From Carya illinoinensis (taxonomy: Eukaryota > Streptophyta > Magnoliopsida > Fagales > Juglandaceae), in assembly GCF_018687715.1 (NCBI RefSeq), contig NC_056764.1, positions 1,800,501 through 1,864,500 of the forward strand: DNA of 64,000 nucleotides, read 5' to 3'. Below the pieces are notes generated by a model. It did not search any database, was not told where the DNA came from, and worked only from the letters and a program-made list of their open reading frames with translations. Both the position numbers and the translations under genes were made by a program. Positions 11,276-22,506 of the stretch are shown here, piece by piece (positions within the stretch are counted from its first letter, which is position 1; each line of letters opens with the position of its first letter).

Positions 11276-11582
11276 CATGCGGTTTAGGCTTTCCATTGGG
11301 GTGTTACAAATGGTATCAGCGTTAGGTTCAAACTAGAAATATGGGAATTGAGCCGTGTCACCTACAATGGACAGGCCTCACGAGGACGTCGAGAATTTAA
11401 TGGGGTAGACTGTGATACTCTATATGATAAGGATAAGGGCAGGTGGTGTATGAAATCCCACATTACTTGGGAATGAGAAGTTCTTGCTCTTTATAAGTTT
11501 CTAATGGGGCTCTAATTGTATCATTGACTAGTTATTTTGCCATATAGACTAAGTGGTTTGGGTCTTTCATTGGGATGTTATA
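11276..11582 (+). mobile_element. TRIM-type LTR retrotransposon remnant
   Basis: A 3' LTR of about 172 bp (11411-11582) starts TGTGATACTC and ends TTTGGGTCTTTCATTGGGATGTTATA-like. A matching 5' LTR end (GTTTAGGCTTTCCATTGGGG, ending 11308) lies upstream, directly followed by a tRNA-Met-type primer binding site TGGTATCAGCG at 11311. Only about 100 bp separate the two LTR parts and there is no coding capacity, as expected for a TRIM. Most of the 5' LTR is lost or unrecognisable. Confidence 0.6.
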
Positions 11583-12783
11583 GTTTAGGTATCAAACTCA
11601 TCTCAATCTATTTCAAATCAATCATTGATGAGATTCACTACTTTTTCAACTTTCCATAAAAAGTGACCAATATCTTAACATATTTCATACATTCAAACAC
11701 CTCAACCTATTTCATCATTCAAATGCATTTTAATGGGACTCACAAAACACTATTCTTTCTCATATCAACACCCAAGGACACCCTAACTCTTTGTGATGAT
11801 CATGATTGGACTACTTCATAAACTTATTGCATCCTTTTATGTTCACATCAATCAGATGTCATTTACTATCAAATCCATAAAGTTTTGTAATTGTATATAT
11901 TTTTTAAGTTTCTAAGCTATAATTTAGAACTTTTTGTAGAAAAGATAGCTCTTATGATAAATTACACTTTTATGCCCTAAACTCTAGAATGAATGGATGA
12001 TAATTTACTGTGGAAAAGTGCAATTTACCCTAGCTTTTAAATTTTTATCAATTAACCCTTGGTTAGCGTGAAAGGCATGGAAAAGGTTTTTTTTTTTTAT
12101 AAAAAAAAAAAAGTTTTCTGATGAAAAGTAATTGAATGTTGTAACTAGGGGTGCTACCCGCACCATACGGTGCGGGGTAGACCCCCCTCGTCCCCCGCCC
12201 CCGGTGTGCGGGGGCGGGGTACCTCGTCCAGCATGACGGGGTACGGTGTGGAGGGGCAATCCATCCGCCCCCCAGCACCCCCTTAGGCCCAGAAGCATTT
12301 TCTGGGCCGAAAATGACCCAGAAGCAATTTATGGGCCATTTTGGGCCCAAAAACCTCAGCAATGGGTCAAAAATGACCCACAATGTTGTATTTTTGGCTC
12401 AAAAAAAGCTTGTAGGCCATTTTCATTTTTCCGCCCATAAAATTATAAGTAAAAAGGAAAAAAAAAATTTAAAAACCAGATTAAAAAAAAAAATTTATGA
12501 ATGGTAATTGATTTTATGGCTAATAAAAGTTACTAGTCTAAGAGTCTAATACGTAATAAACTAATAATAATAAGTAAGCTATTACAAAATTGAAAAGGAT
12601 AAACAATTACAAAATTACAAACATAAAAGTGTCCAAGGGACATTGTATCAACATTACAAATCATTGAATACAAAATTTGAACAAATAATTAAAAATTGAA
12701 TATTCTAAAGAGGCTTGTCAGCTGTGGCTTGTCTTTGAGTCAAGGGGTGTAACAGTTGGGGCGGCCCGGGCTTGAGCACATTT

Positions 12784-14718
12784 TTATGTTGCAGAGGTGC
12801 TAGACGTCTCATGTGTTACTACAAAAATTAATATTAAAATTAATAAGGATGAAATGTAAATGAATATAAATAAATTAAAATAATAAAATAAAAAATAATT
12901 ACCAGGTGGTCCAAATCCAGACTGATCACCACCCTCATCGGTCTCCTTAAAATCTAAAATATCCGGAACTTGAATATCATTTCCTATCGTCCAACTCTGT
13001 GTGCATATCAATGCCTCTACAGTTGTAGGAGACAATGAATTACGGAAAGGATCCAATATACGACCTCCAGTACTAAAAGCTGACTCTGAGGCAACAGTGC
13101 TAATAGGGATGGTCAAAATACAACGGGCAATCTCAGAAATGATGGGATATTTCTTTGAGGCATTCTTCCACCATCCTAATATATCGAAATGATCATCATC
13201 ATCTTGGACCATATCCGCTGACAAATAGTTGTTTAACTCAGAAACGACCTCTGTAGATTGATAGACTAGTGTGAGATTCTGTGCGAGGGTCTTAGTTCAG
13301 GGCATTCTGCGCATCTTTGTAGAAGGCCTGGTCACGGTGTCTGTAGAAGGCGTTGGGGTCGGTGTATGTGTCTTCGATGTAGTACCACCCTTAATTGCAT
13401 TAAACTCATCATACAATTTTTTCAGGGTATCTCGGGCCAATTCACCAATAAGTTCAGTCCATACCTGATCATGAACAAGTCTCAACCCATATAACAAACC
13501 TGAAACTTTCAGACGGGGATCAAGAATAACAGCCACATATAAGAAAATATTTATTCTAGTCAAATCTCCCCAATACTTGTCATATTTTAGCATCATGGTC
13601 ACTGCCATCCCCCTCATCCTTTCATTGGAACCCCTACGCATATCTTCTAATTCTTCTTTTACCCTACATATTTGTTGACAAAACCCATGAGATGTAGGGT
13701 ACAAAGAACCAGATATATTCAATGTGACATCATAAAATAATCCAAGAAAATCAACGAAAGTAGAAACTACCACCCAATCATCATCATTAGGCTTTCATGA
13801 TCCCTCGTGCTCATCAAAGTATTCACCACCCAAGAATGTCTTATTTGCATCTTTAAGATAATTCTTTAGATATCCCAATGCGACATCATTAGACGACGCA
13901 TTATCAACTGACACAGACAAAAGCTTTTCCAACCCCCACTCCTTTATTGCAGCCTCCAAGGCTTTTCCAATCGTCTCACCCTTATGATCAGTTATTTAAC
14001 AAAATTTAATAATCTTTTTGTGCAGAACCCAATCAGCATCAACAAAATGTACAGTCAACGACATGTAATTCATATTTTGGATAGAAGTCCAAGTATCGGT
14101 AGTGAGGCAAACTACCAAACCAGCCAATTGGCCCCTCAAAACATCTTTATCACGAATGTACATCTTTTTAATATCCTTTGCCACAGTGTGAGGAGAAGGA
14201 AGTACAAATTTCGGTTCCAACTCTTGGACAAATTCTTGAAACCCTTTACCCTCCATAAACTGAAAAGGCAGCTCGTCCATGACAATCATTTGAGCTAACT
14301 TCCTTCTACACTCATCGGGGTTATACTTCGTATACCCCTTCAATGTTGGCCCCCCGGCCCCACTACTCCCATCCGCCATTTTAAAATCTAGTCTAGATTG
14401 ACCCTTCTCTACTAAGAATTTTAAAATTGGACTATTTTTGCATTGTTCCTCTAGATGGACCTTCAGCTGGGATGTACCATGTTTCCTATAGTGACATCCA
14501 TACATTTTTCCACAGTGATTACATTTAGCTTGTGGGTTGTTGGGGTCACCACCCTCTAGTTTGGTAAAGTGTTGCCAAACTATGGATACAGGTTTCTTGC
14601 CCTGTGTGGGCTTCGAGGCAGGGCAAGGTGTATTCGTTATAGGGGTAGGAATAGGGTTAAGTTCTGGGGTAGGGGTGTTGGCTGGGGAAGGCGAGCTATC
14701 ACTGAAATTCGAAGACAT
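12784..14718 (-). pseudogene. hAT transposase with BED zinc finger, three in-frame stops
   Basis: The frame starts at ATG 14718 (MSSNFSDSSPSPANTP). A proline-rich N-terminus is followed by a BED finger (VWQHFTKLEGG, C-x2-C in CNHCG, then H-x4-C in VHLEEQC), the TDTWTS core block, and the C-terminal dimerisation domain (WWKNASKKYP to STVASESAFSTGGRI). The reading frame stays constant over its whole length but is cut by TAA 13996-13998, TGA 13795-13797 and TGA 13297-13299. Each is one C-to-T change from CAA or CGA. A likely terminal intron begins after GFGPPG (GTAATT, ends TTTTGTAG). It is therefore inactive as read, though little decayed. The nuclear transposase would act on the TAGGGGTG ends. 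Confidence 0.9.
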
Positions 14719-14814
14719 TCCTGATTCTCCAACAAAAAAAAAAAAAAAAAAAAAATCAAAGTGCAATCCAACACAATCATACAAAACTGCATACAAAACT
14801 GCATACATAAAAAA

Positions 14815-15100
14815 AAACCCTTCATTGATTGAAACCCCTAAATTGATTTGGGGGTTTCAATCAATGAAACCAAAAAAAAAAAAATTAGGGTTTCAGATTG
14901 GAACCCCAAATTGGGGTTCCAATCCGAAACCCTAAATCAATTTAGGGGTTTCAATCCATGAAACCCTAAAAAAAATTAGGGTTTCGGATTGGAACCCCAA
15001 TTTAATTTAGGGTCCCGATCCGAAACCTTAACCCCTAAATTGATTTAGGGGTTTCAATCATGAAACTCCTAAATTGATTTAGGGGTTAGGGTTTCAATGA
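14815..15100. repeat. Inverted and direct repeats with telobox-like motifs in hAT leader
   Basis: Just upstream of the transposase start lie many alternating copies of CCCTAAATTGATTTAGGGG-like and TTAGGGTTTC / GAAACCCTAA units in both orientations. They are separated by GGATTGGAACCCCAA and its complement. AAACCCTAA matches the plant telobox core. The stretch can fold into several hairpins. Confidence 0.8.
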
Positions 15101-15527
15101 AATTTACAAAAAAAAAAAAAAAGAAGCAATCCAATGAATCCAAAAAAATTGAAATCCGAAACAATCACACAAGTCACAAATCCACAGCACACAATTTACA
15201 AATCTCATCCTCCATCTCCGATTCAACCCATCATTCCTCCAATCTCCGATCAAAACTCAAAAAAAATAAAAAAATAAAAATCAACGGAGAAAGGAGAGAG
15301 AGGAGAGAACGAGCTAACTTACCGTGTACCGTGCGGTGTGCGTCCAGTGTCGTGCGAGAGAGAGGGAGGAGGGAACACGGCGTGCGGCGGACCGACTGGT
15401 TGCGAGAGGGAGGAGGGAACACGGGGGGGACGGGAGGGAGAGAGAGCTTTCGAGAAGATTGGGTTTCGGATGTGCGAAGGGACTCGGGAGGGGGGGGCCG
15501 GGGGGGAGGGGGTTTACACTTAGGATT

Positions 15528-15567
15528 AACCCACTAAATGAAACGGCACCGTTTCATTTAGTGGGTT
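15528..15567. repeat. 40-bp perfect palindrome, 2-nt centre
   Basis: Arms of 19 bases (AACCCACTAAATGAAACGG and its exact complement) flank CA. A further diverged half-site, GATGAAACGG, follows at 15583-15592. It lies in the subterminal part of the hAT element and may be a transposase-binding or transcription control region. Confidence 0.85.
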
Positions 15568-16557
15568 AATAATAAACCCCCTAGATGAAACGGCGTCGTT
15601 TTGTCGTTTCATATAAGAAAACTTATTAATATATATATATATATATATAATATAGTATATATTATATAATATATACATATATAATAACCGGGGTGGGGGG
15701 GGGGGGGAAAACGGACCGGGGGGAGGCCGTTTCCGTCCCCCGCCTCGGTTGGGACGCCACCATACGGGCGGGGGCTGGGCGAACGGGGCGGGGCAGCGGG
15801 TTCCAGGGCCCGCTGCCCACCCCTAGTTGTAACCATAATCCTTCAGCTTGCTGCATCTGTTATGCAGCATGACCTGGAAAGGTTCAAACATCTGATAACT
15901 ATGTTTACTTGAAATTTTACATGCCCCATCTCGATTTGATTGTTCATGTTGATCCATATGGATTTAAGTCAAGTTCTGATCGTGCTTAGTTCTGACTTTA
16001 CATTCACTTTTGCAGATATTCACTGATTTGAAAGCTCAGATTTTGGCTTCATAGGTTAGTATCATCTCTTCAATGAATTCTGAAGGTTATGGAAACTCAA
16101 GTTATCAACCTCTAGTTGAGTGTTTTCTAGTTGTATGTCACTAAGTATTACAAGAAGGTATACTTTTGATGGTTAAAAATTATCCCTCCGATAACACTTA
16201 ATATATATTATATATATATTGCATGATCTTGCCAAACAAGGCCTACCTTATTTTTCAACTTTCGGACAATCTGCCCCTTTTGTCAAAGCTGTTCGTCTCG
16301 ACGACACCACCTCAAAAAAAGCAAGACGAAGCAAGATTCTGGTGCACTCTACCACTGCTTCTACAAAGTGTCCCTTTGGGTATGATTCACAATCGGCGCG
16401 CAAGACAAAGAAGGATGCCGGCCGCCTTGCCGCTGCTTCTCCGAAGTTATGCCCCTTTTAATATGATTTCCAAACACTTAAGCTAGGCCCCCTCGCTGTT
16501 TAGTTTGCCAAACACTTCTTTTTTAAAGTAGCAAATGCCTGTTATGTTTTATTGTAT

Positions 16558-17690
16558 CAGTTCCGCTGCGGAGCGGTCCGGCTGTTATACCCAAAATAGC
16601 AGCCTTCCACTCACAAGGCAACACGTAGGTAAAAACACAATAAAACAGTTACACCTCATCACACAGAATCACCTCTTCTCCATCACAGAAATCGTCTTCC
16701 CTATTCTAATTTCTATCGGTTTTATTTCCAAAACAGACAAAGAAAGCGTGTTCTCCATAATCAAGCCTGTCTCTTTGCGCCGCCGCCCAAGACAAAGCTC
16801 AGTTCCACTGCTGCCATCCCAGCCTGACGCCGACCATCCATTGTCTAGCTTGGCTGTGTAGACCACCTGACCCACACGAATTGAGCACCATCTCACCCAC
16901 ACGTATTTCAAACCACCATCGCACCATTCCAGTCGGCAATTAAAAACCAGTGACCTTGGTGTTGTGCAACGTTGATAGTTGGGTTGTGGCAAACTGGCAG
17001 CAAATGGTTGAACAGCTTGCCGAGAAGTTCCATGAGGTGCTGCTCTATTTCAGTTGGTATAAACAGGGCTCTCGGTGGTGGTGAGGCAGCTTTACAGCAT
17101 TGGACGGTTGAGGAACGCGGGGCTGGAGGCTTAAGGGCAGTGGTTGCGGAGCTAAGAGGGAGGGTAGGCAGCGTGAGGTGATGACGATGTCGTTTGCTTC
17201 CTTTGGCAGTGTCGTGAGGAGATGTGGATAACTAGCTTTTCTAGAGTTGCTCTGTTTCAGGAGTAGAAAAACAGAGAATAATTGTTGGGGTGGTGTGGGT
17301 CTATGGTTGGTGGAGAAAAGGCAATAATGAGCAAGGACAAAGTGGCTGGTCTGGGTTCACTTGTTGTCTCTTGGACGCTGGGAAAAACATGCAACACAGT
17401 TGCTGCCGTGTGGTAAAGCTGGACAATGAACCTTGGTGTTTAATGGTTCACGGCTAGGTGATAGAAAGGCTAAGGGCCCGAGTTGGCTGGTGACAGGGTG
17501 GAGGTCTTGGAGGTGAAAGGCTCAATAGCTGCATAATAACGAATAAGATAAAAGAATGAGAGAGAGAGCGAGAAAGATAGAATTGGTGAGGGAAACATGG
17601 AGGAGTTTGAGGGTTGCAGAAAGAAAACAAAAACAACGTGAAATAAGAAGTAGAATAAGGACGAGAAAGTACCAAAAAGAAAAGGAATTT

Positions 17691-17782
<92 letters not shown>

Positions 17783-18018
17783 CATTTGGTCGAGCTTCGT
17801 CCTTGCCACCGTCTGGGTCAAGCGCCGTCGAGGATGAGTGTGGGGTGGGATTTCATTTGGATTAGGATGGTATGGAAGACAAAGGAGTAAGAGAACGTGG
17901 GTCTCTAATCAAGTGTATACAAGTGCATACTAAATATTATAAATTGCTTATGTGGCGTACAGCCATTGGAGGGCTGTTTAATGAGGGGGAGCAGCCGGAC
18001 CGCTCCTCAGGTTTTCTC
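16558..18018. mobile_element. Mutator-like non-autonomous DNA element, 1461 bp
   Basis: The insert is bounded by a 9-bp duplication TTATTGTAT (16549-16557 and 18019-18027). Terminal inverted repeats share GGAGCGGTCCGGCTG just inside both ends, plus CTG before it. Copy A of the NCA1-like pseudogene is uninterrupted here (near 9770), confirming the insertion. No transposase is seen. The interior is GC-richer and gene-like but unrecognised, and contains a long GA run. The 9-bp duplication and long inverted repeats suggest Mutator, possibly carrying a captured gene fragment. Confidence 0.75.
17692..17779. repeat. (GA)n microsatellite, 88 bp
   Basis: An uninterrupted GA run inside the Mutator-like element. 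ORFs across it are repeat artefacts. Confidence 0.97.
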
Positions 18019-18942
18019 TTATTGTATATTGCAAGTAAGCTAAATATGAAAGTTCCTGTTTCACATTTCTTTCCCCTGATGGATCCTCATGTCAAAATTT
18101 TAATTTTTTTTCCTCGTTCCAATTTTTAAAATATTTACTGAAATCAAAATGTGAGTTCCTGTTTTACATTTCTTTCCCATGATGGATCCTTGTGTCAAGA
18201 TTCTAATTTTTTTTTTTTTTTTTTTTTTTTTTCCGGTTCCGATCTCAATTTTTAAAATCTTTACTGAAATCAGAGCTTGTATATCACGCCTTAAGGACTA
18301 TCCACTGTGTGGAGCTGATGTGGAGAAAATAGAAGCTGATTCAAATCTTCAGGGCATGGCTGATCGCTTCATTGAAGGCCATCCTATAATCGAAAGGTCT
18401 CATGCTATTACAGGCAAAGAGGAAGTAGTAGGTGAGAAAATACCAGTCATATATGAGGGTGTCTCTTTGGAGAGAGGTGTCTAATTTCTTGGTGCAGCAT
18501 GCCATGAGGTTAAGCATCTTTTTCTTTGATCTAGTTTCTAAGTTTCTCTTTCTTTTCTACGTGGATGGGTAATTTGGGGGAGAATAGTTCTATCGTCAAT
18601 AATAGTAATGACTAGAGATATTTTTATTGAAATATTTGTTATTCATACGGAAAGGAATTAGTTCTTTCATCTCAAAATGCAAACAATGTTTTACGGTATT
18701 CCTTTTTTTTTTTTGAGGAAGATGTTTTACGGTATTCATTACTTGGTGTACTGACTTTGATTATGCATTCATCAAGAGGTAGCAGTTGCTTTAAATTGGG
18801 GTATATTGGAGTTTTTCTTTTATCGTGGGAGGGAGAGATGTTGCTCCTTTGCTGAAGCCTGCCAACATTTTTCTTCGGTTTGGCTATGTTTTTCTTTTAC
18901 GTTTGATCTTCTGTTGCAGTAGGCTGATGACTTTCCACTCTA

Positions 18943-19110
18943 GGCATTTCGAGCTCAGAACGTAGGAAGTGCCAAATCAAGACGACTTCTAGGTTGGCTG
19001 TAGAATGTAGAAAGTGCCGAATCAGAAAGTAGAAAGTGCCAACATTTCGAGCCCAGAATGTAGAAAGTGCCAAAACAAGCCCATTATAGGCATTTGGAGC
19101 CCAGAATGCA
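18943..19110. repeat. Local tandem re-duplication of an NCA1-like exon start
   Basis: The block GCATTTCGAGCTCAGAACGT followed by AGGAAGTGCCAAATC recurs in partial, diverged form three or four times (around 18943, 19000, 19042 and 19088). It looks like a small minisatellite grown from pseudo-exon sequence. Confidence 0.65.
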
Positions 19111-19390
19111 GTCTATGTGTGGACGTTATCCGAGAACGGTTAGAAAGAATGGGCAGCGCATCTGAGCTCATGTGTTCGTAGCTCGGAGCGGTTTTGGGTA
19201 TGCTTGGTGACTGCTGGTTTGTACTTGTTCTCCATCTTCTCCTTTTAGTTTTACCTATGTCCTTATATGCATTTGCATAGCGAATTGAAGTGGCTTTTTC
19301 CCAGCACTTAACTTGTCTGGCTTCATCTTGGAAAGTGTTTGAGAACGATGATTGTGAGATGTTTTGGACTCGGGGTGAGATTTATGTACG

Positions 19391-19572
19391 GTTTGGACAG
19401 TAAGTTGAGATGAAATAAATTAAAAATAAATGTTGAAAGTTAAATAAAATATTATTAAAATATTATATTTTAATATTATTATTATTTTGAAAAGTAAAAA
19501 AATTAAATTATTTATTATATTTTATGTAAAAATTTAAAATAATTATACGTAATAATAAAATAAAATGAAATG
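19391..19572 (+). mobile_element. Dispersed AT-rich MITE-like repeat, family A, copy 1
   Basis: This starts GTTTGGACAGTAAGTTGAGA and continues through TTGAAAGTTAAATAAAATATT and TTATTATATTTTATGTAAAAA. The same ordered blocks recur at 36719-36880 and, reversed, at 52760-52953. Confidence 0.65.
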
Positions 19573-20779
19573 TAGCATGTAGCTTAGAAACTGAAGAATG
19601 TTATTCATAAGGCATGGTGAATTTTGATTTAATTTCTTTCTATTGTACTATTTTTTTTATATGTAAATGACTAATTTGATGGAACAAGATCAGGAGCATC
19701 TACTCACAAATAGAAAAAGAGTTTGACTCCTAATTTCGCATTTCCGTTCTTTAATTATTATCTTGTCAAACAAGCTGATCGGACTTTTGTTTAGTTTTTT
19801 TTTACCATATGTACTTATAATTTTCTTAAAAATTTAAGTATAAAACTCATTTTAACAATTTTCTTAATTGAAAATTTTATAATCTTCAATATATTAGTAT
19901 CAGTGAAAAATTAAATCTTTTTTTTTTTGTTAAATACAGTTGGCATTTCTTTTTCTTTTTCTTTTTTTTTTCTTATGTAATTTTACTCTACTAAAAAGGA
20001 GGTGAAGACCACTTACATTAGAGGTTAGGACAATGGCCAAGATACAAAGCACCCAACTAAGGCATGAAGAGATGGCACTCCAGGTATGAAATTGATAGCT
20101 GCAATAAAAGCCAAAGTAACACCCCCTTTCAAACCCAAAAAAAAAAATCATTACATCATTTTTATTTTAAAAAGAGAACGGTATCTCAATTTTATTGATA
20201 GCTCTTACTTATAACAAAGGAAAACTGTGGTTACAACCGATACTTAGGTGTTACAAATAAGCAATAAAATACATCCCAGGCATCAAAAAAAATTTGGACC
20301 ATTTCTCGATTTGTGCGTATCATCCTTGCGCATGATGTGGTAGTTTAAGAGAGTTGTGTTTATTTTGCCCTAATAAATAATATTCTGGTGGATAATGCAA
20401 TTCTGATAAATCAAGAGATGAAAAATAATCGTATTTAAGGAAAACAAAAAACTAGATCCATGGAAGAATTTTTAATGCATTTCATTAAACATTAAAATTA
20501 CGTCTAGACTGCTTTGCATTTCAGTGTACGTGTGTACGTGCGCGCATGTTAACTCATGATTCTATTCATGGAATCTTCCTAGCTAGCTGTATGATGGATC
20601 TTGATTCCCAGTGAGGCTTTTGGGGTAAGATTATATTAATTCATCATACTTATTGCAGTCGAGCACTGAGAGATGCTGGTTCGTTCTGTGGTCGCTTATT
20701 TTGAAGAGAGTGTTGAATTTCTTTCAAAATTGCCAGTACTGGATCATGATCATGATCTGGAGGTCGGGTCTCCCTCTAA

Positions 20780-22440
20780 AGGAAAAGTGAAAAAAAAGAA
20801 GAAGCCTATATTCGACTAAATGAGCTCTGTTTATTAAAAGCATCCCCGGAAAGATCTCCGGCAGATTCCTAGAGTGCGAAGCGGACTAGAGTGCAAAAGT
20901 GGACGGTTCTGTTGCCTCGATCTTGCGCTGAGTATAGCAGTTTGTGACTGTAGCCTCTCTTTATTTCCTCTTTTGTGTTTCCTGCTCGTGTTATAATTAG
21001 CTCCTCTTGTCCGAATCCTTGATGACCAGACAAATTACAACTTGTCTTTTCTTTGATTTGGTGTTCCGGGATCTTTCCTACTTAGAAATGATTTGTATAA
21101 GTCACGTAAGCTTTTGAAAAAAATAGATCTTATTTTTAAAAAAATATATAAAAAAACTATTATTTATTAGTGAGAACTATTTTTTTTTTACAAATTATAT
21201 ATATATATATATATAAACTTATATACAAGACTTGTGTATTTAAGATTTATACCTAACATTACTCATTTCCTACTTGTTTTACGTAAGTGGGTGCTAGTTT
21301 AGCTTCAGTATATATCTTTTTCCAATAAAACTCGAAACTTTAAAGAATGGGAGTATATATATAGTGACTTTTTTTTTTTAAAGATTTGAAGTGCTATACA
21401 TATATAATAATATGAAAAACCCAACTTATGAGTTTAAAGCGTGGATTCGAACTTAAGATCCCGCTTTGATATTATGTAAAATTATTCGTCACATGAGTTT
21501 AAATAAACCGGTGAAAAGAGTTAGATTTAATTATTTATATTTTTTCTTAACAATCATATTTTGATATTTGATATATCAAATATAATGTTTAATTTTTAGC
21601 AAGATAAGATTGTATTAATATACCACCAAAAAGGAAGTGAGGTGATCATGAAGGGTTCCAATTATAATCATTTCGGTACAAATAGTATATATAATAATGC
21701 CGGAATTCAGGGTCATTTGTTATGATATTAGCTGTAAGAATTATATTTTTAGAACATGGAACAAAATCATAAGGTTATTTTTTGAGGCTACAATAAATAA
21801 TTTGAACTTTGAAGAAGTCACTGCTAATTCTCTGGGGGCATTTGTTAACTATTAATTAGCTGAAGGAAAATGTATTTTTTTTTTAAATTTCTTTTTTTGG
21901 GGGAAGATGGAACAAATATGCCGAAAAAAGCGGTTATAATATTGAGCAAAATCATGTTGATTAATCAAGAAATTCAGGGTCATTCATAACGACAACACTG
22001 AGTACTACAACTCATAGCTAGCGAAGAAGATCATGTCGACACTTTAAAAATTAATTGCATGCAATATGGATTAAGATATATATATATATATATATATAGA
22101 GGTTCTGAAAGATCTAGCTGGTCAAGCTGGCTATATTCGACGTAGCATAAAGTATGAAGAATATTAAAAAGATTAAACAAAAAAACACGTAATTAATTGA
22201 AAAGAGAGACAGAGAGAGAATAAAGGTGGTGGCGATAAAGAAATTTTGTACATGCAGGTCAAAAGTGAATGAAACATGCATGTTATAAGCTAGCTAGGCT
22301 TCTTCGCGTACTCTTTTGCAAAACAGAAACTCGTTTACTTGCATTCCAAGTCTATGAATTGTCTTTTTTACTGATCTGAGATGTAGGGCCAGAACGAAAA
22401 TAAAAGGCATTCGAAGATATACATATAGGTGGTTGCATGA
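20780..22440. other. Spacer upstream of the subtilase gene
   Basis: AT-rich DNA with TA microsatellites at about 21200 and 22077-22098. No gene is recognised. The 22440-22506 segment has a CT-rich tract and is probably the 5' UTR of the subtilase gene. Confidence 0.5.
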
Positions 22441-22506
22441 GAAAGCTGTCCTCTCTCTCTCTCTCTCTGATCTCTCTCTCGTAAATGCACCCTTATCCTA
22501 TCTTCC

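Larger units (their letters stand above)
12146..15825 (-). mobile_element. hAT (Ac/RICESLEEPER-like) DNA transposon, 3680 bp
   Basis: The ends are TAGGGGTG inverted repeats (12146-12153 and the complement at 15818-15825), flanked by a perfect 8-bp duplication GTTGTAAC at 12138-12145 and 15826-15833. Both ends are very GC-rich, with nested inverted repeats (CCCGC/GCGGG types). The minus strand carries a BED-finger and hAT dimerisation-domain transposase. The exportin-7 gene near 2561 shows the empty site. Everything about structure and duplication length fits the hAT superfamily. Confidence 0.94.
11781..16230 (+). pseudogene. Exportin-7 pseudogene: intron, penultimate exon, truncated before last exon
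   Basis: Sequence 11781-12145 parallels 2218-2561 of the real gene, and 15834-16230 parallels 2562-2946. Between them sits an hAT transposon. The 13-codon exon is present at 16017-16055 but ends in TAG where the real gene has CAG, a nonsense change. Copying stops within the last intron, just before the final exon, where NCA1-like sequence begins (about 16232). Retained introns show a DNA-level duplication, not retroposition. Confidence 0.88.
16236..20760 (+). pseudogene. NCA1-like pseudogene, copy B
   Basis: A longer relative of copy A. The N-terminal Cys-Pro-Phe region lies at 16245-16520. After a 1461-bp transposon come the duplicated GTTCCTGTTTC segment and the RING end and linker at 18270-18440 (RLKDYPLCGADVEKIEADSN, VDRFIEGHP-like). 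Next are VIYEGVSLERGV with a frameshift before LVQHAMR (18498-18512), a next-exon start AFRAQNVGSAKSR at 18943, and a TPR exon at 20659-20760 (YFEESVEFLSKLP) with a 4-bp GTTC duplication. Acceptor AGs precede the last two exons, so introns were kept. Multiple frameshifts make it non-functional. Confidence 0.72.

Noticed and set aside
12005..12440. ORFs at the GC-rich left end of the hAT element
   Set aside because: They read inverted repeats and terminal GC-rich DNA; none resembles a transposase or host protein.
14815..15100. Interstitial telomeric repeat
   Set aside because: The CCCTAAA motifs are dispersed, in both orientations and mixed with other units, not a tandem heptamer array.
9310..20760. 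Functional NCA1 gene with long introns
   Set aside because: Frameshifts in several pieces, a 4-bp duplication in the TPR exon, and a missing RING histidine region argue for pseudogenes.
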